Translations under genes and position numbers: made by a program
Origin: a virus
Virus record (IMG/VR): IMGVR_UViG_3300027969_003137
Span: 23,519-87,518 of that record
DNA: 64,000 nt
Reading direction: 5' to 3' (one strand)
Shown: piece after piece, positions 1-7,861 of the stretch
How positions within the stretch are numbered: position 1 is the first letter of the stretch
Layout: each line of letters opens with the position of its first letter
The notes under the pieces: model-generated
The model's input: only the letters and a program-made list of their open reading frames with translations
The model's database searches: none
Told to the model about the DNA's origin: nothing

Positions 1-255
1 TACGCAGACGCATACGACGATGCTCAAACTGATCCATTAATTAGAGATTGGGTAGTTGAAACGAAAAAGAAAATTCCAGGATGGAAAAATTTAAGTCGTC
101 AAGAAATTTTTAACAGGTTATATACACGTCTAGATAAAGTTGCTAGTATGGTCGGAGCAGATCCTAAATGGCGGGAATTTGATCTATCCGTATATATGGA
201 CAATAAAATGCAACTAGAAACAAATTTAGAATATCGACTTTATTCTAAGCCTTGA
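1..255 (+). CDS. 3' end of an accessory protein, paralog of the 3723-4301 gene (partial)
   Basis: An open frame runs from the window edge to TGA at 253-255 and gives 84 residues of a C-terminus. It resembles the last 60 or so residues of the 3723-4301 protein: both share an RLDKVA core, a following GA..KW/EW..F segment, and nearly identical ends (YRLYSKP versus YRLYTKP). This is therefore the tail of a second copy of the same family. Function is unknown. The last 16 bases overlap the 3' end of the convergent minus-strand gene. The start lies outside the window. Confidence 0.75.
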   Translation, partial: YADAYDDAQTDPLIRDWVVETKKKIPGWKNLSRQEIFNRLYTRLDKVASMVGADPKWREFDLSVYMDNKMQLETNLEYRLYSKP

Positions 256-809
256 CCTAGAATTGTATACATATGCGGACCTGGCTCTGTTTTGATCCTT
301 ACTGGCGATAACTCTATAGTTGGATTCAATGCCATGGATGTCCACAGATTATCTGCAATATGGTCTACACAAAAAGTTGATACTTTTGCATCAATTGCAT
401 TTTTAATTGCTAATTCTTCAGGAATATTGGTATTCCAGTGCGAATGTGTAAATGCGGCATCAATGGCGCCAAACGCTGGATTTTCTTTTACAATGATAAA
501 CGATGCGCTATCACAATATTGAGCATATATCTGCTCAATAAACATTGAAATACGATATCCATAAAATATAACAACATCAAACTCTAGCCCTGATACTTCT
601 ATAAAGTCGTTTACATGAAAATCTAATTCTTCAAATGTTGAATCATGATATCTTGCCACTCTAGATGTTGGAATATTGTTGTTGTGATTGTTTGCAAACT
701 GTTTTAAAAATACGGTTTTTCCGGATTGATGATAAGCAGCTTCTAATGCATTGATTAGAAAATTTCGTGTACCCGAATTACCGGCTGTAAAAATGTATTT
801 TGTAGGCAT
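240..809 (-). CDS. hypothetical protein, possible P-loop or sulfotransferase-like fold
   Basis: This 189-residue protein is read on the minus strand. The frame extends upstream to 854, but the ATG at 809 is the better start because GGAG sits 6 nt before it and a late promoter box (836-843) lies inside the longer frame. The N-terminus TAGNSGTRNFL looks like a degenerate phosphate-binding loop, similar in position to the P-loop-like starts of the genes at 878 and 2992. No other motif is recognised. It is the only minus-strand gene of this left block and is divergent from the gene at 878. Function unknown. Confidence 0.7.
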   Translation of the reverse strand: MPTKYIFTAGNSGTRNFLINALEAAYHQSGKTVFLKQFANNHNNNIPTSRVARYHDSTFEELDFHVNDFIEVSGLEFDVVIFYGYRISMFIEQIYAQYCDSASFIIVKENPAFGAIDAAFTHSHWNTNIPEELAIKNAIDAKVSTFCVDHIADNLWTSMALNPTIELSPVRIKTEPGPHMYTILGQGLE

Positions 810-835
810 AAAAGTCTCCGTGGATCTTGTATCAT

Positions 836-843
836 TATTTATC
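836..843 (-). promoter_or_regulatory. late promoter box GATAAATA (minus strand)
   Basis: The minus strand reads GATAAATA, a one-base variant of the T4 late promoter TATAAATA recognised by gp55-type sigma factors. It lies 26 nt upstream of the ATG at 809, leaving room for a leader with the GGAG ribosome site. Confidence 0.55.
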
Positions 844-877
844 CACGCAAACATAAACGAACTTAAATAGTACTATT

Positions 878-1564
878 ATGCAATCTCAAAAACAACTTCT
901 AATAACCTGTGGACCGCAAGGTTCTGGGAATCATATATTTGCTAGAATCTTTAGTATGCATCCAGATGTCAATGGATGGGACGAACTTACGGAAAACTAT
1001 TGGGTAGGTCATCAACGAGAAAAATTTGCAATGTATTGGTGGTACCCCCAATTAATGAAACCAGAAGTTTTCGATGACGGACAATACTTTATTACAAACG
1101 TCAGTTATCCATATGTATTTGATGGATATAATATTAAACCAAAAATTTTAGAAGTTGCAAATATAGCCAAGAGCTGGGGCATCGATGTACAGATCGCTGT
1201 AATTGCTCGAGATGAAAAAATATCTAGATTACAACAAGAACGGATAAGAAAAAAACCCACAATAGATTATGCTAAAGATTATATTATCAATACGTTGTTG
1301 GCTAGTGATTTTCCTGTAAACTTTATAAGTCTAGAAACATTTTTTTGTTATAAAACTAACTATCTAAAATATTTAGAAAAAACTTTAAATTTTCCAATAG
1401 ATCATACCAGCCCAGAAATTTTAAAATTCATCGACGATCAGAGCCCAAATGAAAAATATATAATTCCTGCTGAACCCTATCCTGGTGAGGAACTAAAAGG
1501 AGTAGAGGGCGAAGAGATCGATGAATTGTTTAGCCCCATGTCTAAAGGAAACAAAGATGATTAA
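878..1564 (+). CDS. P-loop / sulfotransferase-like protein
   Basis: The protein has 228 residues. It starts with a hydrophobic strand followed by CGPQGSGNHIFARIF (about residues 11-25), a glycine-rich loop of the kind sulfotransferases use to bind the PAPS 5'-phosphate; a later IAVIARDE strand fits the same Rossmann-like fold. Substrate is unknown; sulfation or another modification of a surface glycan is an inference. The C-terminus is acidic. A TTAAATA element lies 8 nt before the ATG and no clear Shine-Dalgarno is visible. The end overlaps the next gene's start by 8 nt. Confidence 0.6.
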   Translation: MQSQKQLLITCGPQGSGNHIFARIFSMHPDVNGWDELTENYWVGHQREKFAMYWWYPQLMKPEVFDDGQYFITNVSYPYVFDGYNIKPKILEVANIAKSWGIDVQIAVIARDEKISRLQQERIRKKPTIDYAKDYIINTLLASDFPVNFISLETFFCYKTNYLKYLEKTLNFPIDHTSPEILKFIDDQSPNEKYIIPAEPYPGEELKGVEGEEIDELFSPMSKGNKDD

Positions 1565-2075
1565 TTCAAATAAGATATATTTTATAACTTCACCGTTAGG
1601 ACAATATAATGTCTGGTGTTTGGACAAGCTCAAAACACTGTTTCATTACGATGATAATAATAAGATTTATTTTAGATTCGGCTCGTTATCAAGACTAGAC
1701 CTAGAACTGATGTACGATCACTATGATCGAATATCATTGATCATCAACGATCAAATTTCCAATTTTCATAATACAAACTTTTTTTATTATGGTTGGGAAA
1801 TTTTGCCGTGTTTAGATGAACTCTACAGAGATTTTCCGGGGTCTGAATTTTTATTAGTCGTTAATAATTTAGATGATGATTCATTTCAACTTGCAGCAAA
1901 CAAAAAAAAGGGCAAGTTAAAAGATCCTGCATTTGTAGCTGCTGCCGAAGCAAATCAAAAGACAGCAATTAAAAATTTCATCAAGGGTAAAATTTACACA
2001 GATCGAGTTCGAGAGAGAAAATCTGAAAATGGGGCTGTTGAAAGATCTATTACTACCTACTATTTAAAAAATTAA
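1557..2075 (+). CDS. hypothetical protein
   Basis: This 172-residue protein starts at the ATG at 1557 inside the end of the previous gene. A longer frame from 1521 exists but would overlap that gene more. The N-terminal strand and turn IYFITSPLGQYNVW resembles the opening of its neighbours, but the glycine loop is not convincing. The middle is acidic and aromatic, and the C-terminal third is basic. I do not recognise a family. Its place between a sulfotransferase-like gene and an amidohydrolase suggests the same accessory pathway. Confidence 0.6.
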   Translation: MINSNKIYFITSPLGQYNVWCLDKLKTLFHYDDNNKIYFRFGSLSRLDLELMYDHYDRISLIINDQISNFHNTNFFYYGWEILPCLDELYRDFPGSEFLLVVNNLDDDSFQLAANKKKGKLKDPAFVAAAEANQKTAIKNFIKGKIYTDRVRERKSENGAVERSITTYYLKN

Positions 2076-2076
2076 T

Positions 2077-2982
2077 ATGTATCAAGACAAACTAATAGAT
2101 GCCATGGCTCAAATTTATTTTAATATTAAAGATGAAGTATTTGAATCATATCTCGAAAGTTCTGGAATAGATTATATTGCAATATCAGCTGGCATACCCG
2201 GCGGAAAAGATTGTTCGTTAAGATTAAAACAAAAATTCAACAGTAGAATACTGTTAGGAACTAGTAAACGATTTGACCAACGGGATGACTTTGATCCTCA
2301 ATACATCAACACAATTATACAAGAACTCAAAGACCCGTCCTATCGATATATAGGCGAGTTGCATTTTACTCATGCCGACAAAGAAGATGGCGAAATAAAT
2401 GATGAACTTGAAAGGCGTGTTAGTGCAGTATCGCCTAATACTAAAAAATTATTAGATCATATTTCTGCATATCAAGTACCTGTTTTTTTTCATTGGGAAG
2501 TGTTTCATTGGGAAAGAGATTGGCCAGAGATTAGTAAAATGTTAAAGTCTTATCCTAATTTAAAATTTGTTTGGCCGCACTGCGGGTTTGCTACCGTTGA
2601 CCAAATAGATAAAGTACTATCAGAACATCCAAATGTTTATGCTACACTAAGTAAACGAGAATTAAAAAGATGGAAGAACTTGTGGATAGGACCCGATAAT
2701 ACAGATCTTGGGGGGTTTCAGATAGTTAATTCCGAATGGTGGGATAAAGTAGATAGTAATTCTATAGTAGACGACCATAACAAGATTAGACAAGAATGGG
2801 TCACACTAATTGATAAATTTCAAGATCGATTTTTATTTGCCACTGATGCCCATAAAACTTTAAGATGGAACAGCTACAACAATATTGTGTTATGTTGGAG
2901 AAACATTCTTGGACAACTAGATGCAGATTTAGCCAAAAAAATATCCTATACCAATGCTGCAAAGCTATATAAGATATCATAA
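2077..2982 (+). CDS. amidohydrolase-family TIM-barrel protein
   Basis: The protein has 301 residues and fits the amidohydrolase-related (Amidohydro_2) pattern. A conserved glutamate lies in RYIGELHF (about residue 91), FFHWE holds a barrel histidine, FVWPHCGF a second, and the late strand FLFATDAHK carries the aspartate expected at the end of strand 8. The ending ISYTNAAKLYKI matches the usual N-A-x-x-L-Y tail. The family hydrolyses or decarboxylates small carboxylates or lactones with a bound metal; the substrate cannot be read here. No Shine-Dalgarno is visible, and the gap from the previous gene is 1 nt, so translation is probably coupled. Confidence 0.65.
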   Translation: MYQDKLIDAMAQIYFNIKDEVFESYLESSGIDYIAISAGIPGGKDCSLRLKQKFNSRILLGTSKRFDQRDDFDPQYINTIIQELKDPSYRYIGELHFTHADKEDGEINDELERRVSAVSPNTKKLLDHISAYQVPVFFHWEVFHWERDWPEISKMLKSYPNLKFVWPHCGFATVDQIDKVLSEHPNVYATLSKRELKRWKNLWIGPDNTDLGGFQIVNSEWWDKVDSNSIVDDHNKIRQEWVTLIDKFQDRFLFATDAHKTLRWNSYNNIVLCWRNILGQLDADLAKKISYTNAAKLYKIS

Positions 2983-2991
2983 AGGAATAGC

Positions 2992-3726
2992 GTGACAAAG
3001 GCCAAAGTAAAAAGAATATTTGTGTGCGGTCCTCCGGGAGGCATGTTCTCAACCATAGATCGATACCTGCGTGTGGGATTGCTTCAACATGTTGACAATT
3101 CTGATATAACGCCCCAGAGATTCTGGGGCGGACATATTGGTGCTTACTGGCACCCGGGCAACGAACCTAGTTGGGACTGGATATTAAACTTCGGCGAATA
3201 TGATCGAGATCACATAATAGAAACACTAGACAGTGCATATTCAAACCCAATACCCGATGCCAGCGAAAAAGAATTCATCATACGAACACACAAAAGCCAT
3301 TTCTGGGCCTTGCATTATGACAAAATTATAGAGTTATTTCCCGAAGCAGACATAATTACAACAATTATAGAACCGCATGTTGCTTTTATATGGTGGGAAC
3401 TATGTGGTGGCCACGACACTGTACATAATAATTACAAATTTTTTCATAGGAACTATGAGGCTATCTGGCAAGAAATAAATGTACAAACTACGGCAACAAA
3501 GAAATTTGTTGAAAAATATAATATTACTCCTGTCTATTATGATATGGATTTTCTTACAAAAAATTATGGGACTATGTCTATACATTTAAAAAGAATGGCA
3601 GCAGAAGGCATGCGCCATCCGGGCGGATACAATCATTTTTTAGGGGGAATGGCAGATGGTACAGGGTTGAGCGATAATGTGAAAGTTGCCTTTAAACCGG
3701 GATGTCCTAGACAGTTTAATCTATGA
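2992..3726 (+). CDS. P-loop / sulfotransferase-like protein
   Basis: The protein has 244 residues and starts with GTG at 2992, preceded by AAAGGA at a good distance. The N-terminal strand RIFVCGPPGGMFSTIDRYL has a glycine-rich turn where sulfotransferases bind the cofactor, and FIIRTHKSHFW resembles the second, 3'-phosphate-binding strand of that fold. It is clearly different in sequence from the gene at 878 but occupies the same kind of slot. It overlaps the next gene by 4 nt (ATGA). Sulfotransferase activity is an inference; the acceptor is unknown. Confidence 0.55.
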   Translation: MTKAKVKRIFVCGPPGGMFSTIDRYLRVGLLQHVDNSDITPQRFWGGHIGAYWHPGNEPSWDWILNFGEYDRDHIIETLDSAYSNPIPDASEKEFIIRTHKSHFWALHYDKIIELFPEADIITTIIEPHVAFIWWELCGGHDTVHNNYKFFHRNYEAIWQEINVQTTATKKFVEKYNITPVYYDMDFLTKNYGTMSIHLKRMAAEGMRHPGGYNHFLGGMADGTGLSDNVKVAFKPGCPRQFNL

Positions 3727-4301
3727 GAATGAATTATTGGTTAGGCGGTGGGTACACTGCCCATATTCCTCGTGAAATCTTAGAAAAAAATGATAATACT
3801 ATCAATACACCTATATTACCAACAGTTAGTCATCATTCTAGATTTGAATGGATATACAAATATATAGGCGAAAAGAAATCTGTAATTCCTGCATTAAAAT
3901 TGATGTTTTATACTACTGATAAAGAAGAGTATAATCTCGGTACACATAGTCTTAATCTAGATGACGGTGATTTCTTTTTTAAATATTGTCTACCTCATAC
4001 TCCGCCTGGATCTAGATTTTGGTTTTTTAAATTGAAAACTGTTAAGTTATATTTAGAAGAATACGAAGACTCTCTAAAGAATGTCACAATGACCGATTGG
4101 ATGGAAGTTAAACGATTAGAAAATCCAAAATTAGCAACTGCCTCTAGAGAGAGGATGGCTGAGCTTATGCTCGAAAGATTGGACAAAGTTGCTGATAGAT
4201 ACGGTGCTGGTGAGTGGAAACCGTTTACTCCCAATGACTATTTCGATAATGGGGATCTAAGTGAAACTCCCTTGTTATATCGATTGTATACAAAACCTTA
4301 A
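3723..4301 (+). CDS. hypothetical protein, member of a local paralog family
   Basis: This 192-residue protein is translationally coupled to the previous gene through an ATGA overlap. The N-terminus MRMNYWLGGGYTAHIP is glycine and aromatic rich. The C-terminal 60 residues match the partial gene at 1-255. No catalytic motif is recognised. The pairing of one such gene with a sulfotransferase-like gene, and of a second copy just at the window edge, suggests a duplicated two-gene unit. Function unknown. Confidence 0.65.
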   Translation: MRMNYWLGGGYTAHIPREILEKNDNTINTPILPTVSHHSRFEWIYKYIGEKKSVIPALKLMFYTTDKEEYNLGTHSLNLDDGDFFFKYCLPHTPPGSRFWFFKLKTVKLYLEEYEDSLKNVTMTDWMEVKRLENPKLATASRERMAELMLERLDKVADRYGAGEWKPFTPNDYFDNGDLSETPLLYRLYTKP

Positions 4302-4326
4302 AATTTTACATTTGGTAGTCTAGTAC

Positions 4327-4355
4327 TTGCTATTTAATTATAGACCAACTATACT
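4327..4355 (+). promoter_or_regulatory. sigma70-type promoter of the tRNA-like gene
   Basis: TTGCTA and TATACT are separated by exactly 17 nt. Initiation 7 nt past the -10 would fall at 4362, the first base of the tRNA acceptor stem, so the primary transcript may need no 5' trimming. A second TATACT at 4355-4360 is an alternative. Confidence 0.6.
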
Positions 4356-4361
4356 ATACTT

Positions 4362-4472
4362 GTGGTCGTGAGTGGAATTGGCAGACCTCCCGCTTGGCCC
4401 ATAGCCAAGAGTGGGGACGGGACAAAGTCGTAGACAGAGTCTTTGTAGGTTCGAAACCTACCGACCATACCA
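4362..4472 (+). tRNA. tRNA-like gene of unclear identity with expanded anticodon arm
   Basis: The ends form a 7-bp acceptor stem (GTGGTCG with CGACCAT, one G-T pair), followed by discriminator A and an encoded CCA. The T arm is perfect: GTAGG/CCTAC around TTCGAAA. The D region GGAATTGGCAGAC is typical of class II tRNA-Leu. The middle is abnormal. The total is 111 nt, and the anticodon region folds as an extended hairpin with apical CTTGG-CCCATAG-CCAAG. That would put CAT at the anticodon position but without the usual U33. A second hairpin, ACAAAG with CTTTGT, looks like a large variable arm. Isotype cannot be assigned. A short hairpin (4477-4502) follows the CCA. Confidence 0.6.
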
Positions 4473-4535
4473 GTTTTAAGCCCCTACAAGCAAGGTGGCT
4501 TATAAGTATTAGAACATAACTATAAGGAAACAATT

Positions 4536-4727
4536 ATGTCAACAACAGTAGAACAACTAAAAGCAGACTTCGAAGCATTCTTAGCAGAGGACGCAAAATT
4601 CACAGCTGGCAACGGTGCAGCAGGAACTCGTGCTCGCAAAGCTCTTCAAGAAGTTGCCAAGGGTGTTAAAGCTCGTCGCAACGAAATCACAGAAGAAAAG
4701 AACGCTCGCAAAGAAGCCAAGGCCTAA
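4536..4727 (+). CDS. histone H1-like (Hc1 family) nucleoprotein
   Basis: This small basic protein of 63 residues contains the signature AGNGAAGTRARKALQEV, close to the conserved GN.AAGTRARKAL core of the Hc1/H1-like bacterial nucleoproteins. Such proteins bind DNA without sequence specificity and compact nucleoids. In a phage it could condense phage or host DNA or accompany packaged DNA; which of these is not shown. The start is supported by AAGGA 7 nt before the ATG. It follows the tRNA-like gene and may be cotranscribed with it. Confidence 0.75.
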   Translation: MSTTVEQLKADFEAFLAEDAKFTAGNGAAGTRARKALQEVAKGVKARRNEITEEKNARKEAKA

Positions 4728-4731
4728 TAAA

Positions 4732-5238
4732 ATGAGCGATCAAGATTCTATAGTAGATCTTGGTGAAGACAGTGCCACTGCCACAATTGATTGGGGTGGC
4801 ACTGATACCATTACTCTTAGCCCAGGTACGTACGGAGTTGATTTAAGTAGCATGAGTACTATCACCCTACCAAGTCCTAGTACTACTTTTACTTACAGCG
4901 GAATGGGTGCAACTGTTGGTGGCATTACTACTATTAATAATATCAACAGCAATAGTCAATGGACTACAGGAACAACAGGTTATGCATATAACAATACTCT
5001 TACTCCTAACACAGTCAATATCAGTACCACAGGTATTGAAATGGCTGCTGGGACCGATATTACTGTTGGTGGGCAGAGTTTAAAAGAGTTCATGAAGAAG
5101 ATGGAACAGAGACTTGCTATACTAGTACCTGATCCTGCAAAACTTGAAAAGTTTGAAGCACTTAAGAAAGCCTATGAACATTACAAGACCATGGAAAGTC
5201 TTTGTTTCGATGAACCAATTGAAGAACCCGAGCAGTAA
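4732..5238 (+). CDS. conserved hypothetical protein, probable virion-associated
   Basis: The protein has 168 residues from the ATG at 4732; a longer frame from 4615 would run through the H1-like gene and is rejected. The N-terminal two thirds are Thr/Ser/Gly-rich with beta-strand character, like fibre or decoration proteins. The C-terminal 40 residues are helical and charged (EKFEALKKAYEHYKTME), an ending I associate with a family in other aquatic T4-like phages. Function unknown. It lies 4 nt after the H1-like gene. Confidence 0.65.
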   Translation: MSDQDSIVDLGEDSATATIDWGGTDTITLSPGTYGVDLSSMSTITLPSPSTTFTYSGMGATVGGITTINNINSNSQWTTGTTGYAYNNTLTPNTVNISTTGIEMAAGTDITVGGQSLKEFMKKMEQRLAILVPDPAKLEKFEALKKAYEHYKTMESLCFDEPIEEPEQ

Positions 5239-5244
5239 ATACAA

Positions 5245-5910
5245 ATGAATGTTAAACTTTTATCATACAGCCAACCCGCAGTCGAATTTCGAGATATGGG
5301 CATCGAAGATGCGCAGGAACTCATTGCGTATTGCGCCCGTGTCAGCAATCCTGCCAATCAACTCAACACAGACACATCCGAAAAACTCATCAGATACTTG
5401 GTCAAGCACCAACACTGGAGCCCACTTGAAATGGTCTCCGCCTGTATCGAAATCACCACCACCCGAGATATTGCCCGACAGATCCTTAGACACAGAAGTT
5501 TCTCATTCCAAGAGTTCAGTCAGCGATATGCTGACCCTACTAAAGACCTGTCGTTTGTATGTAGAGAAGCACGGCTCCAAGATCCAAAAAACAGACAGAA
5601 CAGCGTCCCAGTCGATGATCAACTCTTACAAAATGAATGGTATCGTGCTCAACAACGAGTTATCTATGCTGCCAAACGAGAATACGAATGGGCCATTGCC
5701 AACGGCATAGCCAAGGAACAGGCTCGTGCTGTGCTGCCGGAAGGTCTTACAGAAAGTCGCCTGTATATGAATGGCACACTGCGTTCATGGGTACACTTCA
5801 TTGAACTACGTTCGGCCAATGGCACACAACTAGAGCATCAGGAAGTTGCTAAGGCCTGTGCCAAAGTAATTGCAGAAATATTTCCATTGGCAGAAAGTCT
5901 TGTCAAATGA
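5245..5910 (+). CDS. thyX: flavin-dependent thymidylate synthase
   Basis: ThyX (221 residues) methylates dUMP to dTMP using FAD, NADPH and methylene-tetrahydrofolate, supplying thymidine for phage DNA. The ThyX signature RHRSFSFQEFSQRY (about residues 79-92) is complete, including the RHRxxS core that binds flavin and dUMP. Further conserved segments are the N-terminal SNP..... and KHQHWSPLE regions and the late LPEGLTESRLYMNGTLRSW stretch. Length is normal. It follows the previous gene by 6 nt, and the ATG overlap with the next gene suggests an operon. A GTAAATA element spans the upstream stop codon. Confidence 0.95.
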   Translation: MNVKLLSYSQPAVEFRDMGIEDAQELIAYCARVSNPANQLNTDTSEKLIRYLVKHQHWSPLEMVSACIEITTTRDIARQILRHRSFSFQEFSQRYADPTKDLSFVCREARLQDPKNRQNSVPVDDQLLQNEWYRAQQRVIYAAKREYEWAIANGIAKEQARAVLPEGLTESRLYMNGTLRSWVHFIELRSANGTQLEHQEVAKACAKVIAEIFPLAESLVK

Positions 5911-6290
5911 AAGAAAAGATTGATCAGTTTTGCAAAAACTACGAAATTCAAATCGTAGATGATCAAAAACGTAGGGCCAGATATCACCCTCCTAAGTATT
6001 TTACAGATCCCTCTCGAGCAGACATTGTAAGTAAAGATTTTGTAGAATATGAAACAGAAAAAGTCTTTACCGTTCAAATACCCGAAAGCCGCTTTCGTGC
6101 TCTTGTAGAAATGGAGCAGAGATTTTTTGGCAATCACACGCACGGTTATAGCGATGCTGATATGTTTTCCATGCTGATGGAAAAGGAACGTGAGGAAAGT
6201 TGGTATCGGCAGTCAAATCAAGCTGTACAAAAAGCCTACGAACAATATTCAATCATGCTCAATCTAGTAGGATATCAAAGGAAGATATGA
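5907..6290 (+). CDS. hypothetical protein
   Basis: This 127-residue protein overlaps thyX by 4 nt and the next gene by 4 nt, so it is part of the same translated unit. It is charged, mostly helical in the second half, and contains no cysteine pairs or membrane segment. I do not recognise a family. Conservation of tight overlaps on both sides is the main argument that it is real. Confidence 0.65.
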   Translation: MKEKIDQFCKNYEIQIVDDQKRRARYHPPKYFTDPSRADIVSKDFVEYETEKVFTVQIPESRFRALVEMEQRFFGNHTHGYSDADMFSMLMEKEREESWYRQSNQAVQKAYEQYSIMLNLVGYQRKI

Positions 6291-6640
6291 ACGAAATACA
6301 GATATTATCAGGATGTTTGGCATTTTTAGTATTATGTGGAGCAGTTTATCGACATATCGGATTTGATAAAATGAGAGAATGCTACGGCATTTGGTTTACA
6401 AAGACGTACTGGACAGACTACAATACCGTAGAATTTGCCAGTTGGACCGCTAAAGCCTGCATCATTATTCCCGGATTAATTTTTGGAATTAGTATTTGGT
6501 GGTTGTATTTCTTTACCTTGGCAACAAGTCTAACACTTATCTGGGCCAGTGAAAAGAAACTACTGCCAACACTCGTAGGATTTAACACCATTTGGGTTTG
6601 GATCAGCTGCATGGTTTTGGCACAAAATCTTGTGAAATAA
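6287..6640 (+). CDS. small membrane protein
   Basis: The protein has 117 residues from the ATG at 6287, which overlaps the previous stop (ATGA) and is preceded by AAGGA. Hydrophobic stretches near residues 5-20, 60-85 and 95-112 suggest three membrane segments, with a charged cytoplasmic loop between the first two. No family is recognised. Such small membrane proteins are common in phage accessory operons; a role in host membrane physiology or superinfection exclusion would be speculation. Confidence 0.6.
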   Translation: MNEIQILSGCLAFLVLCGAVYRHIGFDKMRECYGIWFTKTYWTDYNTVEFASWTAKACIIIPGLIFGISIWWLYFFTLATSLTLIWASEKKLLPTLVGFNTIWVWISCMVLAQNLVK

Positions 6641-6662
6641 AACGATTCAAAAAAGATTCTTA

Positions 6663-6691
6663 TTGACAGGTTTCTAGAAAGATAGTATAAT
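6663..6691 (+). promoter_or_regulatory. consensus sigma70 promoter TTGACA-17-TATAAT
   Basis: Both hexamers match consensus exactly with a 17-nt spacer, which predicts a very strong host-sigma early promoter. The start point would be near 6698, 24 nt before the ATG at 6722. Confidence 0.9.
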
Positions 6692-6721
6692 TAAGTTGTT
6701 CAACAGAGAAAACACACTATT

Positions 6722-7561
6722 ATGGCACATCACACAAACTACTGGTCATGCACTCCTTTTGCAGATTGGCTCCGCGGCACTAAAAAACTCAGTGCGGGCA
6801 CCAGCGAGGAATGGGACGATTGGACCACTGCGGCTCAGATGAAGCACAATTTTCGTTACTGGCTAGCTGAAGAGGCCCTAGGCTATATCCAGGATTTTGT
6901 CACTTGGCCTGTTAGAAAGATCTACGATGTTAAGTATTACATCAATAACCGTTGGATTACTCGTACTCACTCTCTTACCGCCCATGCTCGTGATATCAAG
7001 CCTGGCGCTTGGTGTGATGTTGGCAATCGGTTCCTGCCATGCCTATTTAATGAGTTGGTGGATTTTGTCGAAGTCGAATCCGCATGGTCGCACATTGCCT
7101 GGGGAGATAAGGAAGCTCGTGCAAAGTATGATCCTCCCTTTTACGCTACTGGTTGGTGGCGCTGGCGCACTTGGCGTTGCCCTCAAGCAGGTATCGATCA
7201 TCTTGACTGGGCAATGACACTGACTAATACCGACTGGTGTGGTCCAGAGCATCCAGACTACGGCAAGCCAACTGGTCAAGCCATCCGTGCAAAAGAAATC
7301 AAAGAACTTTATGTATGGTGGACCACTACCTATCGTGCTCGTCCTGATCCCTACGATGCCAGTGGCTGGACTGCGGCCTGTGAAGCACAGCGAGAAGCCA
7401 ATGGTGGAAAGTTAAGTTTTAGCACCCCTAAAGATCCTGTACTTAAAAAAGCCAGCGATAAGGCTCATAAGTTGCTTCAAAAGATTGAAGAGGGTTATGA
7501 AAAAGAAGATGAAGCTATGATGATTCGACTGATCAAAGCTCGTGACAGCCTATGGACTTAA
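6722..7561 (+). CDS. conserved phage hypothetical protein, Trp-rich
   Basis: This 279-residue soluble protein is first in the operon behind a consensus promoter, so it is likely made early and abundantly. It is unusually rich in tryptophan and aromatic residues (for example WWRWRTWRCP near residue 147) and ends in a charged helix. I recall similar proteins in other aquatic T4-like phages but no function. The leader has no strong Shine-Dalgarno. Early strong expression would fit a host-takeover role, which is inference only. Confidence 0.75.
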   Translation: MAHHTNYWSCTPFADWLRGTKKLSAGTSEEWDDWTTAAQMKHNFRYWLAEEALGYIQDFVTWPVRKIYDVKYYINNRWITRTHSLTAHARDIKPGAWCDVGNRFLPCLFNELVDFVEVESAWSHIAWGDKEARAKYDPPFYATGWWRWRTWRCPQAGIDHLDWAMTLTNTDWCGPEHPDYGKPTGQAIRAKEIKELYVWWTTTYRARPDPYDASGWTAACEAQREANGGKLSFSTPKDPVLKKASDKAHKLLQKIEEGYEKEDEAMMIRLIKARDSLWT

Positions 7562-7710
7562 ACCTAAACTATTGTGATTGCGAGAATAAAAAATTATACT
7601 CGCAAGAGTATGACGCTTACTATTGCAAGTCTTGCGATAAATGGTTAGAGGATAAATGTGATGACCCAACGTGTGAATATTGTACCAACCGACCACAGAC
7701 ACCAGTCTAG
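7552..7710 (+). CDS. small zinc-ribbon-like protein (52 residues)
   Basis: A short ORF begins at an ATG inside the last codons of the previous gene and stops with TAG at 7708. Its 52 residues contain seven cysteines, including CDC near the start, CKSC in the middle and CEYC near the end, the layout of a small zinc-binding ribbon. It overlaps the next ORF by about 50 nt. The cysteine spacing and the coupled overlaps argue that it is translated. Function unknown, possibly nucleic-acid or protein binding. Confidence 0.65.
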   Translation: MDLNLNYCDCENKKLYSQEYDAYYCKSCDKWLEDKCDDPTCEYCTNRPQTPV

Positions 7711-7861
7711 CCCTTTTAGACGATGGGTCAACGAACTTTGGATGGAGAATCGAGAAGAACGGTTGCTCTATGGCGAAGAACCTGCTACAATAAATCAGTA
7801 TTGGGAACGATACAAATTTTGGCTCAAACGAGAATACAAACATCAACGAGATAAAGCATGA
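7661..7861 (+). CDS. hypothetical protein
   Basis: This 66-residue protein is basic and aromatic (NQYWERYKFWLKREYKHQ at its end). The start is the ATG at 7661, with a GTG one codon earlier as an alternative. It overlaps the zinc-ribbon ORF upstream and the next gene by 4 nt (ATGA). Such small helical proteins are frequent in T4-like accessory operons; no function is known to me. Confidence 0.6.
   Translation: MTQRVNIVPTDHRHQSSPFRRWVNELWMENREERLLYGEEPATINQYWERYKFWLKREYKHQRDKA

Noticed and set aside
292-522. Plus-strand open frame opposite the minus-strand gene
   Set aside because: Shadow of the 240-809 gene; no ribosome site or recognisable protein pattern.
4362-4472. tmRNA interpretation of the tRNA-like gene
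   Set aside because: It is far too short, has a D-loop of tRNA type and no tag reading frame.
4615-4731. Upstream extension of the 4732 gene
   Set aside because: It would overlap the whole second half of the H1-like gene, and the ATG at 4732 fits gene spacing.
5249-5710. Long alternative frame within thyX
   Set aside because: The thyX frame has all family motifs; the second frame shows no signal.
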